Assembly: GCF_018294505.1 (NCBI RefSeq)
Contig: NC_057809.1
Coordinates: 503,252,506 to 503,316,505, forward strand
Length of the DNA: 64,000 nt
From: Triticum aestivum
Lineage: Eukaryota > Streptophyta > Magnoliopsida > Poales > Poaceae
Direction of reading: 5' to 3'
Under the pieces are notes generated by a model. The model ran no database searches. It worked only from the letters and a program-made list of their open reading frames with translations, and had not been told where the DNA came from. Position numbers and translations under genes: made by a program. Positions 1 to 12,166 of this stretch are shown here, piece by piece (the stretch's first letter is position 1; the number at the start of each line of letters is the position of its first letter).

Positions 1-135
1 TGGGGTGGGGATAAGCTGCCCCTCCTCAGGAAGCCGGTATGCTATGTCCTTGGACAGGTACCCGGCCTTCCTTAGCTTCTTGATTTTGCCCTCCGTAACG
101 GTGGAGGCCATCCATTTGCCTCCCGGTCCGGACAT
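1..135 (-). CDS. Antisense accessory ORF of element G (partial)
   Basis: The reverse strand reads from an ATG at 135 and stays open to the window edge. The product starts MSGPGGKWMASTVTEGKIKK and continues with RLPEEGQLIP. It aligns with the start of the F gene at 23324 (MSGSDLQGRWMPSSITEED, then RLPAQGQAIPNP). In F this leader is followed by a PF04195-type domain, so the same is expected beyond the edge. A TATA-like box lies 115-125 bp upstream. The gene runs opposite to the retrotransposon's own gag-pol. Function is unknown. Confidence 0.65.
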   Translation of the reverse strand, partial: MSGPGGKWMASTVTEGKIKKLRKAGYLSKDIAYRLPEEGQLIPTP

Positions 136-249
136 TGCTGGAAAAGGTTGAGGTGTGAAGTGCGGGCTTGGGTGCTGGAGCTCGGGTGTGCGAGAGATGG
201 GTAGGCAAGGGAGGAAGAAGGTGTAGGTAAATAGGGTGGATCTTTATCC

Positions 250-259
250 CCTTATATAG
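250..259 (-). promoter_or_regulatory. TATA box of the antisense gene in G
   Basis: The reverse strand reads CCTATATAAGG about 115 bp before the ATG at 135. Element F has TATAAA about 105 bp before its homologous ATG. The conserved position supports an internal promoter; transcription is inferred. Confidence 0.5.
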
Positions 260-692
260 GCGGATGCGGTTGTGCGTCCCCACCTGCCTAATAAAACTCA
301 CTTGCCTCCCGAGCGTCGTGATAAATGGCGCGGTTGGATTACCCACGTCCGTATTAATGAGAATCCCGTAAAAAGGGTACACGATCTCTGCATTGACAAG
401 ACGTGCCAAGGAAACCGCCTCGCAAAACATGCTGAGGTGGAAAAGTAAAAACGATCCAAGTAAAGGACTTGGCTGTAGTGTGATGGTGCACTGCAGAATA
501 CGTCAGCAGATTTGATTTGTGTTAATATTATTCTCTCTATGGCAATATGTGGAAACTTATTTTACAGAGCCGGACACTACTCTTGGTGATTACAATCTTC
601 TATGAAGGACTTGGAGGAGGAACCCGCCTTGCAATGCCGAAGACAATTTGCGCGCCGGACTCGTCGTCATTGAAGCCTGGTTCAGGGGCTAC

Positions 693-1179
693 TGAGGGAG
701 TCCTGGATTAGGGGGTGTTCGGATAGCCGGACTATACCTTCAGTCGGACTCCTGGACTATGAAGATACAAGATTGAAGACTTCGTCCCGTGTCCGGATAG
801 GACTTTCCTTGGCGTGGAAGGCAAGCTTGGCGATGCGGATATTCAAGATCTCCTACCATTGTAACCGACTCTGTGTAACCCTAACCCTATTTGGTGTCTA
901 TATAAACCGGAGGGTTGTAGTCCGTAGGACAGAATCAACTCCATACACAACAATCATACCATAGGCTAGCTTCTAGGGTTTAGCCTCCTTGATCTCGTGG
1001 TAGATCTACTCTTGTACTACCCATATCATCAATATTATTCAAGCAGGAGTAGGGGATAAACTCCATCGAGAGGGCCCGAACCTGGGTAAAACAAAGCGTC
1101 CCCAGCCTCTTGTTACCATCCGGCCTAGACGCAAAGTTCGGGACCCCCTACCCGAGATCCGCCGGTTTTGACACCGACA
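693..1179 (+). repeat. 3' LTR of element G
   Basis: The LTR is 487 bp, starts TGAGGGAGTCCTGG and ends CCGGTTTTGACACCGACA. It is the reverse complement of the two 487-bp LTRs of F. A plus-strand TATATAAA lies at 899-906 and is the likely LTR promoter. A purine-rich tract (TTCAGGGGCTAC) precedes it, as expected for second-strand priming. Confidence 0.88.
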
Positions 1180-2204
1180 GCGAGCTTTGCTATTATATTT
1201 GGATCCTATGATGTTTCTCCCCCTCTACTCTCTTGTAATGGATTGAGTTTTCCCTTTGAAGTTATCTTATCGGATTGAGTCTTTAAGGATTTGAGAACAC
1301 TTGATGTATGTCTTGCATGGAATACCCGTGGTGACAATGGGGTATTCTATTGATCCACTTGATGTATGTTTTGGTGATCAACTTGCGGGTTCCGTGACCT
1401 TGTGAATCTATGCATAGGGGTTGACACACGTTTTCATCTTGACTCTCTGGTAGAATCTTTGGGGCACTCTTTGGAGTTCTATGTGTTGGTTGAATAGATG
1501 AATCTGAGATTGTGTGATGCATATCGTATAATCATACCCACGGATACTTGAGGTGACATTGGAGTATCTAGGTGACATTAGGGTTTTGGTTGATTTGTGT
1601 CTTAAGGTGTTATTCTAGTACGAACTCTAGGGACGTTTGTGACACTTATAGGAATAGCCCAACGGATTGATTGGAAAGAATAACTTTGAGGTGGTTTCGT
1701 ACCCTATCATAATCTCTTCGTTTGTTCTCCGCTATTAGTGACTTTGGAGTGACTCTTTATTGCATATTGAGGGATAGTTACATGATCCAATTATGTTATT
1801 ATTGTTAAGGGAACTTGCAGTAGTGAAAGTATGAACCCTAGGCCTTGTTTCAACGCATTGCAATACCGTTTACGCTCACTTTTATCATTAGTTACCTTGC
1901 TGTTTTTATATTTTCAGATTACAAAAACCTTTATCTATCATCCATATTGCACTTGTATTACCATCTCTTCGCCGAACTAGTGCACCTATACAATTTACCA
2001 TTGTATTGGGTGTGTTGGGGACACAAGAGACTCTTTGTTATTTGGTTGCGGGGTTTCTTGAGAGAGACCATCTTCATCCTACGCCTCCTATGGATTGATA
2101 AACCTTAGGTCATCCACTTGAGGGAAATTTGCTACTGTCCTACAAACCTTTGCACTTGGAGGCCCAACAACGTCTACAAGAAGAAGGTTGTGTAGTAAAC
2201 ATCA
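1180..2204 (+). repeat. 5' LTR of A, truncated at its left by G
   Basis: This stretch matches 6671-7691 of the 3' LTR nearly base for base and ends GTAAACATCA. The missing first ~640 bp should lie left of element G, outside the window. Confidence 0.88.
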
Positions 2205-2214
2205 AGCTTTTTTC

Positions 2215-2232
2215 TGGCGCCGTTGCCGGGGA
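2215..2232 (+). promoter_or_regulatory. Primer binding site of A (tRNA-Asp)
   Basis: TGGCGCCGTTGCCGGGGA is the exact complement of the 3' end of plant tRNA-Asp including CCA. It lies 10 bp after the LTR end. Confidence 0.85.
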
Positions 2233-2328
2233 GGTTAGTGCTTGAAGGTATATCTTTAGATCTTGCAATTGAGTCTTTTAGTTTCCTGTTTTATCACTAG
2301 TTTAGTTTATAAAAAGAAATTACAAAAA

Positions 2329-2955
2329 ATGGAATTAAGTTTGCCTCATAGGCTTCATCTTTTTAATATCTTTTGTGAGTATGATGGAAAGGAAAATTGT
2401 GCCAGAGTGTTATAAGAAGAATGCATTAAAATGTTTGCCACTAAATCTTTGAATGATGAGCATGATTGCAATGTTGTTAGTATGAATTCCTTGAATATCC
2501 ATGATGCTAATGATATGCAAAGCCACAAGCTTTGGCAAGCTATGTTTGATTAAGATGATATTTTTTGTCCCCCAAGTTTTGATGAGCAAATTTATTATGA
2601 TGAAAGCATGCCTCCTATTTATGATGATTATATTGATGAAAGTGGATTTGGAGAGGTCATGACTTTATTTTATGAATCCATTATTCCGGAAGAGGTTCCA
2701 ATTGATTATGAGAACAAAGTTGCTATCTATGATGATTATTGTGATGACTTATATGCTATAAAGAATAATGATATCCATGAAACTTGTCATCGTGATTTTA
2801 GTTTTCAATTGGATTATGCCTTACATGATAGTTATTTCGTTGAGTTTGCTCCCACTACTATTCATGAGAAGAATTTTGCTTATGTGGAGAGTAGTAAATT
2901 TTCTATGCTTGTAGATCATGAAAAGAATGCTTTAGGTGCTGGTTATATTGTTTAA
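2329..2955 (+). pseudogene. Decayed acidic ORF of element A
   Basis: From ATG 2329 the frame reads an acidic protein of about 208 codons. It has in-frame stops near 2413 and 2551; the longest open part is 2608-2955. Motifs such as PPIYDDYIDESGFGE and DHEKNALGAG recur in element B' at 34279-34940, so this was one coding frame held by the family. I do not recognise a domain. It lacks the zinc knuckle, DTG/DGG protease and RT motifs, so it is neither a normal gag nor pol. Function is unknown. Confidence 0.6.
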
Positions 2956-5900
2956 TTCATTCACAATGCTACTGAAAATTATTATGAGGGAGGAATATAT
3001 GCTTGTAGGAGTTGCAATAATATCAAGTTTCCTCTCTATGTGCTTAAAGTTTTGAAGTTATGCTTGTTTTACCTTCCTATGCAAGTTGATTATTGTTCCC
3101 ATAAATTGTTTGCTCACAAAATCCCTATGCATAGGAAGTGGGTTAGACTTAAATGTTCTAGTCATATTCTTCATAATGCTCTCTTTATGTTTCAATTCTT
3201 ATCCTTTATGTGAGCATCATTGAAATCATCATGCCTAGCTAGGGGCGTTAAACGATAGCGCTTGTTGGGAGGCAACCCAATTTTATTTTTGTTCCTTACT
3301 TTTTGCTCCTGTTTAGTAATAAATAATTTATCTAGCCTATGTTATGATTGAGTTTTTATGTTTTAATTAGTGTTTGTGCCAAGTAGAACCGTTGGGAAGA
3401 CTTGGGGAAAGTCTTGTTGATCTTGCTGTAAAAAAACAAAAACTTTAGCGCTCACGAGAATTGCTGCCATTTTGTATTGGAGAGTGCTATTTAGTTAATT
3501 CTTTTTGCAGATGATTAATAGATAAAGTCCTCACGTCCAGCATTTTATTTGAGAATTTTATGAGTTCTATAAGTATAGGTTTGATCCAGATTACTACAGA
3601 CTGTTCTGTTTTTGACAGATTCTGTTTTCTATGTGTTGTTTGCTTATTTTGATGAATCTATGAGTAGTATCGGAGGGTATGAACCATAGAGAAGTTGGAA
3701 TAAAGTAGATATTACACCAATATGAATTTAGAATGAGTTAACAGTACCTAAGTGATTATTTATTTTCTTATACTAACGGAGCTTACGAGTTTTCAGTTAA
3801 GTTTTGCATTGTGAAGTTTTCAAGTTTTGGGTAAAGATTCGATGGACTGTGGAATAAGGAGTGGAAAGAGCCTAAACTTGGGGATGCCCAAGGCACCCAA
3901 GGTAATATTCAAGCACAACCAAGAGCCTAAGCTTGGGGATGCCCCGGAAGGCATCCACTCTTTCGTCTTCGTTCATCGGTAACTTTACTTGGAGCTATAT
4001 TTTTATTCGCCACATGATATGTGTTTTACCTGGAGCTATATATTTATTCGCCACATGATATGTGTTTTGCTTGATTGAATAAAATACCAAGATCTGAAAT
4101 TATTAAATGTTAGAGAGTCTTAATATAGTTGCATAATCATTCGACTACTCATTGATCTTCACTTATATCTTTCGGAGTAGTTTGTCATTTGCTCTAGTGC
4201 TTCACTTATATCCTTTTAGAGCACGGTGGTGGTTTTATTTTATAGAAATAGATGAACTCTCATGCTTCAGTTATATTATTTTGAGAGTCCTAACCATCAT
4301 GGTAATTTGCTTTGGTTATGAATTCAGTTCTAATATGATGGGCATCCAAGAGGGATATAATAAAAACATTCATATAGAGTGCATTGAATACTAAGAGAAG
4401 TTTGATACTTGATAATTATTTTGAGATATGGAGATAGTGATATTAAAGTTGTGCTATTTTAGTAGTTGTGAATTTGAGAAATACTTGTGTTGAAGTTTGC
4501 AAGTCCCGTAGCATGCACGTATGGTAAACATTGTGTAACAAATTTGAAACATGAGGTGTTATTTGATTGTCTTCCTTATGAGTGGCGGTCGGGGACGAGC
4601 GATGGTCTTTTCCTACCAATCTATACCCCTAGGAGCATGCGCATAGTGCTTGGTTTTTGATGACTTGTAGATTTTTGCAATAAGTATGTAAGTTCTTTAT
4701 GACTAATGTTGAGTCCATGGATTATACGCACTCTCACCTTTCCATCATTTCTAGCCTCTTCGGTACCGTGCATTGCCCTTTCTCACATTGAGAGTTGGTA
4801 CAAACTTTGCCGGTGCATCCAAACCCCGTGATATGATATGCTCCTTCACACATAAACCTCCTTATATCTTCCTCAAAACAGCCACCATACCTACCTATTA
4901 TGGCATTTCCATAGCCATTCCGAGATATATTGCCATGCAACTTTCCACCATCCTGTTTATCATGACACATTCATCATTGTCATATTGCTTTGCATGATCA
5001 TGTAGTTTACATCGTATTTGTGGCAAAGCCACCGTTCATAATTCTTTCATACATGTCACACATGATTCATTGCATATCCCGGTACACCACCGGAGGCATT
5101 CATATAGAGTCATACCTTGTTCTAGTATTGAGTTGTAATCATTGAGTTGTAAATAAATAGAAGTGTGATGATCATCATTTAATAGAGCATTGTCCCAATA
5201 AAAAAAGAAAGGCCAAATAAAAAATAAAAATAAAATAAAAGGGACAATGCTACTATCCTTTTTTCCACACTTGTGCTTCAAAGTAGCACCATGATCTTCA
5301 TGATAGAGAGTCTATTGTTTTGTCACTTTCATATACTAGTGGGAATTTTTCATTATAAAACTTGGCTTGTATATTCCAACGATGGGCCTCCTCAAGTGCC
5401 CTAGGTCTTCGTGAGAAGCAAGTTGGATGCACACCCACTTAGTTTCTTTTGTTGAGCTTTCATACATTTATAGCTCTAGTGCATCTATTGCATGGAAATC
5501 CGTACTCCTTGCATTTACATCAATTGATGGGCATCTCCCTAGCCCATTGATTAGACGCGTCGATGTGAGACTTTCTCCTTTTTGTGTTCTCCACATAACC
5601 CTCTCATTATATTCTATTCCACCCATAGTGCTATATCCATGGCTCATGCTCATGTATTGCGTGAAAGTTGAAAAAAGTTTGAGATTACTAAAGTATGAAA
5701 CAATTGCTTGGCTTGTCATCGGGGTTGTGCATGATGAGAGCATTCTTGTGTGAAGAAAATGGAGCATGACCAAATTATATGATTTTGTATGGATGAACTT
5801 TCTATGGCCATGTTATTTTGAGAAGACATGATTACTTTGTTAGTATGCTTGAAGTATTATTATTCTTATGTCAATATTAAACTTTTGTCTTGAATCTTAT

Positions 5901-5996
5901 GGATCTGAATATTCTTGACACAATAAAGAATTACATAGATAAATATGTTAGGTAGCATTCCACATCAAAAATTCTGTTTTTATCATTTACCTACTC
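2956..5996 (+). other. AT-rich internal region of A with no pol genes
   Basis: About 3 kb with only short frames in all six readings. A phrase containing CTTGGGGATGCC occurs several times (near 3880, 3940 and just before the 3' LTR). The first part, to about 4000, is alignable by eye with 34941-36000 of B'; the rest is not. I see no reverse transcriptase, RNase H or integrase remnant. Confidence 0.6.
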
Positions 5997-6027
5997 GAGG
6001 ACGAGCAGGAATTAAGCTTGGGGATGC
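5997..6027 (+). promoter_or_regulatory. Polypurine tract of A
   Basis: A purine-rich stretch with GAGCAGGAATTAAGCTTGGG lies directly against the 3' LTR. The same phrase stands before the C 3' LTR at 37400. Confidence 0.7.
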
Positions 6028-7691
6028 TGATACGTCTCCAACGTATCTACAATTTTTGATTGCCCCATGCTATTATATTATCTGTTTTGGATGTTTATGG
6101 GCTTTATTATGCACTTCTATAATATTTTTGGGACAAACCTATTAACCCAGAGCCCAGTGCCAGTTTCTGTTTTTTCCTTGTTTTAGAGTATCGCAGAAAA
6201 GGAAAATCAAACGGAGTCCAATTGACCAGAAACTTCGCGGAACTTATATTTGGACCAGAAGAAGCCCACGGAGTATTGGAGTTGGACCAGGAGAGTCCTG
6301 GGCTACCCACGAGGGTGGGGGCGCGCCCACCCCCTGGGCACGCCCCCTGCCTCGTGGACAGCCCGGAGATCCACCGACGTACTTCTTCCTCCCATATATA
6401 CCCATATACCCTAAAAACATCCAGGAGCACAATAGATCGGGAGTTCCGCTGCTAGAAGCCTCCATAGCCACCGAAAACCAATCTAGACCCGTTCCGGCAC
6501 CCTGCCAGAGGGGGAATCCCTCTCCGGTGGCCATCTTCATCATCTCGGCGCTCTCCATGACGAGGAGGGAGTAGTTCTCCCTCGGGGTTGAGGGTATGTA
6601 CCAGTAGCTATGTGTTTGATCTGCCTCTCTCTCTCGTGTTCTTGAGGTGGTACGATCTTGATGTATCGCGAGCTTTGCTATTATATTTGGATCCTAGGAT
6701 GTTTCTCCCCCTCTACTCTCTTGTAATGGATTGAGTTTTCCCTTTGAAATTATCTTATCGGATTGAGTCTTTAAGGATTTGAGAACACTTGATGTATGTC
6801 TTGCGTGGGATACCTGTGGTGACAATGGGGTATTCTATTGATCCACTTGATGTATGTTTTGGTGATCAACTTGCGGGTTCTGTGACCTTGGGAATCTATG
6901 CATAGGGGTTGGCACACGTTTTCGTCTTGACTCTCCGGTAGAATCTTTGGGGCACTCTTTGAAGTTCTATGTGTTGGTTGAATAGATGAATCTGAGATTG
7001 TGTGATGCATATCATATAATCATACCCACGGATACTTGAGGTGACATTGGAGTATCTAGGTGACATTAGGGTTTTGGTTGATTTGTGTCTTAAGGTGTTA
7101 TTCTAGTACGAACTCTAGGGCTGCTTGTGACACTTATAGGAATAGCCCAACAGATTGATGGAAAGAATAACTTTGAGGTGGTTTCGTACCCTACCATAAT
7201 CTTTTCGTTTGTTCTCCGCTATTAGTGACTTTGGAGTGACTCTTTGTTGCATGTTGAGGGATAGTTATGTGATCCAATTATGTTATTATTGTTGAGGGAA
7301 CTTGCACTAGTGAAAGTATGAACCCTAGGCCTTGTTTCAACGCATTGCAATACCGTTTACGCTCACTTTTATCATTAGTTACCTTGCTGTTTTTATATTT
7401 TCAGATTACAAAAACCTTTATCTATCATCCATATTGCACTTGTATTACCATCTCTTCGCTGAACTAGTGCACCTATACAATTTACCATTGTATTGGGTGT
7501 GTTGGGGACACAAGAGACTCTTTGTTATTCGGTTGCAGGGTTTCTTGAGAGAGACCATCTTCATCCTATGCCTCCTACGGATTGATAAACCTTAGGTCAT
7601 CCACTTGAGGGAAATTTGCTACTGTCCTACAAACCTCTGCACTTGGAGGCCCAACAACGTCTACAAGAAGAAGGTTGTGTAGTAGACATCA
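6028..7691 (+). repeat. 3' LTR of A
   Basis: The LTR is 1664 bp, from TGATACGTCTCC to TAGACATCA, giving short terminal inverted repeats TGAT/ATCA. An internal CATATATACCCATATA near 6393 is a possible TATA region. Right of it the copia coding frame of H resumes. Confidence 0.9.
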
Positions 7692-8770
7692 CTCAACGCT
7701 GGCGCAAAATAACAATTATTCAGGTCTAAAACTAATCCCGAAGGTAGATGTAGAGGTAGCGTGCCGACGGTGATCACATCAACCTTGGAACCATTCCGGA
7801 CACGAATTGTCACCTGGTCCTTAGCCAATCTTCGTTTATTTCGTAGCTCCTGTTTCGAGTTGCAAATATGAGCAATCGAACCAGTATCAAATACCCAGGC
7901 GCTACTATGAGCATTAGTAAGGTACTCATCAATAACAGGTATATCAAATATACCTTTGTTCACTTTACTATCCTTCTTATCCGCCAAGTATTTGGGGCAG
8001 TTCCGCTTCTAGTGACCAATTCCTTTGCAGCAGAAGCACCCAATTTCATGCTTGGGTCCAGCTTTGGGCTTCTTCCCGGGAGTGGCAACTTGCTTGCCAT
8101 TATTCTTGAAGTTCCCTTTCTTTACCTTGCCCTTTTTCTTGAAACTAGTGGTATTGTTAACCATCGACACTAGATGCTCCTTCTTGACTTCTACCTCCAC
8201 GGCCTTAAGCATTGCGAAGAGCTCAGGAATCGTTTTATTCATCCCTTGCATATTATAGTTCATCATGAAGCCTTTGTATCTTGGTGGTAGTGATTGAAGA
8301 ACTCTGTCAATAACACTATCAACTGGAAGTTCAACTCCCAACTGAGTCAAGTGGTTATGATACCCATACATTTTGAGTATGTGTTCACTGACAGAACTGT
8401 TCTCCTCCATCTTGCAGCTATAGAACTAGTTGGAGACTTCATATCTCTCAACCCAGGCATTTTCTTGAAATACTAGCTTCAACTCTTGGAACATCTCATA
8501 TGCTCCATGACGTTCAAAACATCTTTGAAGTCCCATTTATAGGCTGTAAAGCATGGCACACTGAACTATTGAGTAGTCACAAGATCGAGCCTGATAGACG
8601 TTCATAACATCCGCATTAGCTCCTGCAGCAGGTCTATCACCTAGCGGTGCATCAAGGACATAATTCTTCTGTGCAGCAATGAGGATAGTCCTCAAGTTAC
8701 GGACCCAGTCTATGTAGTTGCTACCATCATCTTTCAACTTAGCTTTCTCTAGGAATGCAATAAAATTCAA
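7692..8770 (-). pseudogene. Copia gag-protease frame of H, broken
   Basis: Gag starts at 8770 (MNFIAFLEKAKLKDDGSNYI), breaks, resumes around 8410 (MEENSSVSEHILKMYGYHNH) and reaches a CCHC zinc knuckle (CFCCKGIGH then RNCPKY). An in-frame TAG at 8011-8009 replaces the Trp expected inside the knuckle. Next comes the aspartic protease with WVFDTGSIAHICNS, holding the catalytic DTG. The last codons before 7692 merge with the LTR of A, so the protease is cut and RT and integrase are absent. It would have packaged RNA and matured the particle, but it cannot be functional. Confidence 0.85.
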
Positions 8771-10010
8771 GGGAACAGTAGCTCAGGCCATTGATCTACA
8801 ACATAGATATGCAAAACTATAAGACTAAGTTCATGATAAATTTAAGTTCAATTAATCAAATTTCTAATGGACTCCCACTTAAATAAACATCCCTCAAGTT
8901 ATCTAAGTGATACATGATCCAAATCAACTAACCCATGTCCGATCATCTCGTGAGATGGGGTAGTCATCAATGGTGAACATCTCTATGTTGATCATATCTA
9001 CTACATGACTAATGCTCGACCTTTCGGTCTCCAGTGTTTCAAGACCATATATGTACATGCTAGGCTCGTCAAGTTTAAGCCAAGTATTCTGCATTTGCAA
9101 AACTGTCTTACACCCGTTGTATGTGAATGTAGAGTCTATCACACCCGATCATCACGTGGTACTTCGAAATGATGAACTTTGGCAACTGTGCATACTCGGG
9201 GAGAACACATTTATCTTGAAATTTAGTGAAGGGATCATCTTATAATGCTACCACCATTCTAAGCAAAATAAGATGCATAAAGGATAAACATCACATGCAA
9301 TCAAAATATGTGACATGATATGGCCATCATCATCTTGTGCTTTTGATCTCCATCTCCAAAGCATCGTCATGATCTCCATCATCACCGGCTCGACACCTTG
9401 ATCTTCATTGTAGCGTCGTTGCGTCGAGGTCGTCTCACCAACTATTGCTTCTACAACTATTGCTAACGCATAGCGATAAAGTAACATGGCGCTTGCATTT
9501 CATACAATAAAGAGACATCCCTAAGGCTCCTGCCGGTTGTCGATATTACAAAACATGATCATCTCATACATCAACATATATCACATCATATCTTGACCAT
9601 ATCACATCACAACATGCCCAGCAAAAACAAGTTAGGCGTCCTCTACTTTGTTGTTGTAAGTTTTACGTGGCTGCTACGGCCATCTACCAAGAACCGTTAT
9701 TAGCTACGCAAAAACCACAATGGTGGTTTATCAAGTTTGCTGTTTTAACCTTCCTCAAGGACCGGCTGCAGTAAAATTCGATTCCACTAAAGTAGGAGAA
9801 ATAGACACCCGCCAGTGACCTTTTATGCAAAACTAGTTGCATGTCAGTCAGTGGAACCGGTCTCATGTGCGTGGACATGTAAGGTTGGTCTGGGTCGCTT
9901 CATCCCACAATACAGCCGAATCAAAATAAGACGTTGGTGGTAAGCAGTATGACTATCACCGCCCACAACTCTTTGCATTCTACTCGTGCATATCATCTAC
10001 GCATAGACCT
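8771..10010 (-). other. Untranslated leader of copia element H
   Basis: About 1.2 kb between gag and the primer site, with only short frames. A long leader is usual for Triticeae copia elements. I see no extra gene. Confidence 0.6.
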
Positions 10011-10023
10011 GGCTCTGATACCA
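10011..10023 (-). promoter_or_regulatory. Primer binding site of H (tRNA-iMet)
   Basis: The reverse strand reads TGGTATCAGAGCC one base after the LTR end, the standard copia primer site complementary to initiator tRNA-Met. Confidence 0.9.
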
Positions 10024-10024
10024 C

Positions 10025-10707
10025 TGTCGGGAAACATTGCATGGAAAACAAAAAATCTACGCACACACAAGATCTATCCATGGTGATGCATAGCAACGAG
10101 AGGGGAGAGTGTGTCTACGTACCCTCGTAGACTATAAGCGGAAGCGTTTGCTAACGTGGTTGATGTAGTAGAACTTCTTCGCATTCCAACCGATAGAGTA
10201 CCGAACGTACGTCACCTCTGCGTTCATCACACATTCAGCTCGGTGACGTCCTCCGCCTTCTTGATCCAGCAAGACAGCAAGGTAGTGGACGAGTTCCAGC
10301 AGCACAACAATGTGGTGACGGTGATGGTGAAGCTATCTCCGCAGGGCTTCGCCTAAGAACTACAAAAATATGACCAAGGGTGTAAATGATGGAAGGGGCG
10401 CCGCACACGACTAAGCAATTGTCGTAGTTGTGCTAGGCGCCCCCTCCCACATATATATAGGTGGGGAAGGAGGGAGCAGCCAGGAGGTGCCCCCAAGTAG
10501 GCCGAATCCTACTTGGGTCTATCCCAAGTGGCGCCCCCCTTTCCTTATTGGAGTGCAGGAGGAATGATGGAGGAGGTGGCGCCTCCCCTTTCCTTTCTCT
10601 CACGAGGAGGGAAAGGTCGGAGGGGCCACCCCTCCCCTTTCCTTCCCCTAGGGACGACCGACCATGTAGAGGGGCGCACCAGCCCCCTAGTGGGTTGGTC
10701 TGTCCCC
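10025..10707 (-). repeat. 5' LTR of H, partial
   Basis: The reverse-strand LTR ends GTTTCCCGACA next to the primer site. A TATATATA run at 10450-10458 is the likely promoter. The rest of the LTR is displaced by S, which starts at 10708. Confidence 0.8.
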
Positions 10708-12089
10708 TGATACGTCCATTTTGCATCATGTTTACCTACTGTTAACTATAATGTTTTTATGCATAATTATGCTTTTTAGAGTAATTCTAATGCCTTTTCT
10801 CTCATAGTATGCAAGGTACACACAAAGAGGGAGAATTTTACGGGGAATCTTTATGGAATATATAAGAAATATTATAGTCAATAAGTACCAGAGGGGGTCC
10901 ACCAGGTGGGCACAACCCACCTGGGCGCGCCCTCCTCGGCCGATCTCCGGTGCACATCTTCTAGTATATAAGTCATTTTTACCTAGAAAAAAAAGGAGGA
11001 CTTTCGGGGCGGAGCGCCGCCGTCTCGAGGCGGAACTTGGGCAGGAGCACTTTTGCCCTCCGGCTTAGCGATTCCACCAGGGGAACTTCCCTCCCAGAGG
11101 GGGAAATCATCGTCATCATCATCACCAACAACTCTCCCTTCTTGGGGTGGGTAATCTGCATCAACACCTTCAACAGCACCATCTCCTCTCAAACCCTAGT
11201 TCATCTCTTTTGTTCAATCTGTGTACCATAGCTATAGATTGGTGCTTGTGGGTTACTAGTAGTGTAGATTACATCTTGTAGTTGATTACTATATGGTTTA
11301 TTTGCTGGATCCATTATGCTATTTAATACCCCTCTGATCTTGAGCATGTTTATCACTTGTGAGTAGTTACTTTTGTTCTTGGGGTCACGAGAGAAATCAT
11401 GTTGCAAATAATCATGTGAACTTGATATGTGTTTGATATTTTGATAGTATGTATGTTGTGATTCCGTTAGTTGTGTCATGTGAACGTCAACTACATGACA
11501 CTTCACCATATTTGGGCCTAAGGGAATGCATTGTGGAGTAATGATGGGTTGCGAGAGTTACAAAAGCTTAATCCCTAGTTTATGCGCTATTTCGTAAGGG
11601 ACCAATTGGATCCAAAAGTTTAATGCTATGGTTAGAATTTATTCTTAATACTTCTCTCATAGTTGCGGATGCTTGCGAGGGGGTTAATCATAAGTAGGAT
11701 GTTTTTTCAAGTAAGAATAACACCTAAGCACCGGTCCACCCAGATATCAAATTATCAAAGTAGCAAACATGAATCGAATCAACATGATAAAAGTGACTAG
11801 ATGAAATTACCGTGTACCCTCAAGAACGATTTGCTTATTATAAGAGACCGCTTTGGCCTGTCCTTTGCCTCAAAAGTATTGGGCTACCTTGTTGCACCTT
11901 TGTTACTATTATCATTACTTGCTCATTACAAATTATCTTACTATCAAACTACTTTGTTACTTACAATTTTAGCACTTGCAGACATTACCGTGCTGAAAAC
12001 CACTTGTCATTTCCTTCTGCTCCTCGTTGGATTCGACACTCTTACTTATCAAAAGGCTATAATTGATCACATATACCTGTGGGTCATCA
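10708..12089 (+). repeat. 5' LTR of S
   Basis: The LTR is 1382 bp, from TGATACGTCC to GGGTCATCA. A TATATAAG box at 10965-10972 is the likely promoter. Confidence 0.82.
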
Positions 12090-12100
12090 TGGCTATTTTC

Positions 12101-12118
12101 TGGCACCGTTGCCGGGGA
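12101..12118 (+). promoter_or_regulatory. Primer binding site of S (tRNA-Asp)
   Basis: TGGCACCGTTGCCGGGGA differs at one base from the tRNA-Asp complement seen in A, and lies 11 bp after the LTR. Confidence 0.8.
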
Positions 12119-12166
12119 GTGAAGTGCTCTTGGTAAGGAAAAATTATTACTACGTGCTGAAATTTA

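Larger units (their letters stand above)
1..1179 (+). mobile_element. Tat-type Ty3/gypsy retrotransposon G, 3' portion
   Basis: This is the right-hand end of an LTR retrotransposon that enters from the left edge. It holds the start of an antisense accessory gene, a leader of about 550 bp and the 3' LTR. The same arrangement appears as an inverted copy in element F (22288-23400), and the LTRs of G and F are alike along their whole length, so both belong to one family. Gag and pol should lie left of the window on the plus strand. It is inserted in the 5' LTR of element A: that LTR resumes directly at 1180, and the first five bases there (GCGAG) should be the target-site duplication. Confidence 0.85.
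1180..7691 (+). mobile_element. Non-autonomous gypsy-type retrotransposon A (LARD-like)
   Basis: The 5' LTR (its first part displaced by G) runs to 2204 and the full 3' LTR is 6028-7691. A tRNA-Asp primer site and a polypurine tract are in the expected places. The internal region of about 3.8 kb contains only a decayed acidic ORF and no protease, reverse transcriptase or integrase. The element is therefore non-autonomous. Its LTR start, TGATACGTCTCCAACG, is one I associate with abundant Triticeae gypsy families (WHAM/Sabrina group); the name is uncertain. It lies in the gag-protease region of copia element H. Confidence 0.85.
7692..10707 (-). mobile_element. Ty1/copia retrotransposon H, 5' half
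   Basis: Reading the reverse strand gives, in order, LTR end (10025), tRNA-iMet primer site (10023-10011), a long leader, gag, zinc knuckle and the start of the protease. The frame then breaks off at the inserted element A. The distal pol and 3' LTR should lie beyond the left edge. Its 5' LTR is interrupted at 10707 by S. This is a copia element by gag type, CCHC box and primer. The family (Angela/Barbara/Inga type) was not determined. Confidence 0.85.

Noticed and set aside
10433..10745. Overlapping GC-rich ORFs on both strands in 10433-10745
   Set aside because: They lie in the LTR of H and run into S; low-complexity shadows.
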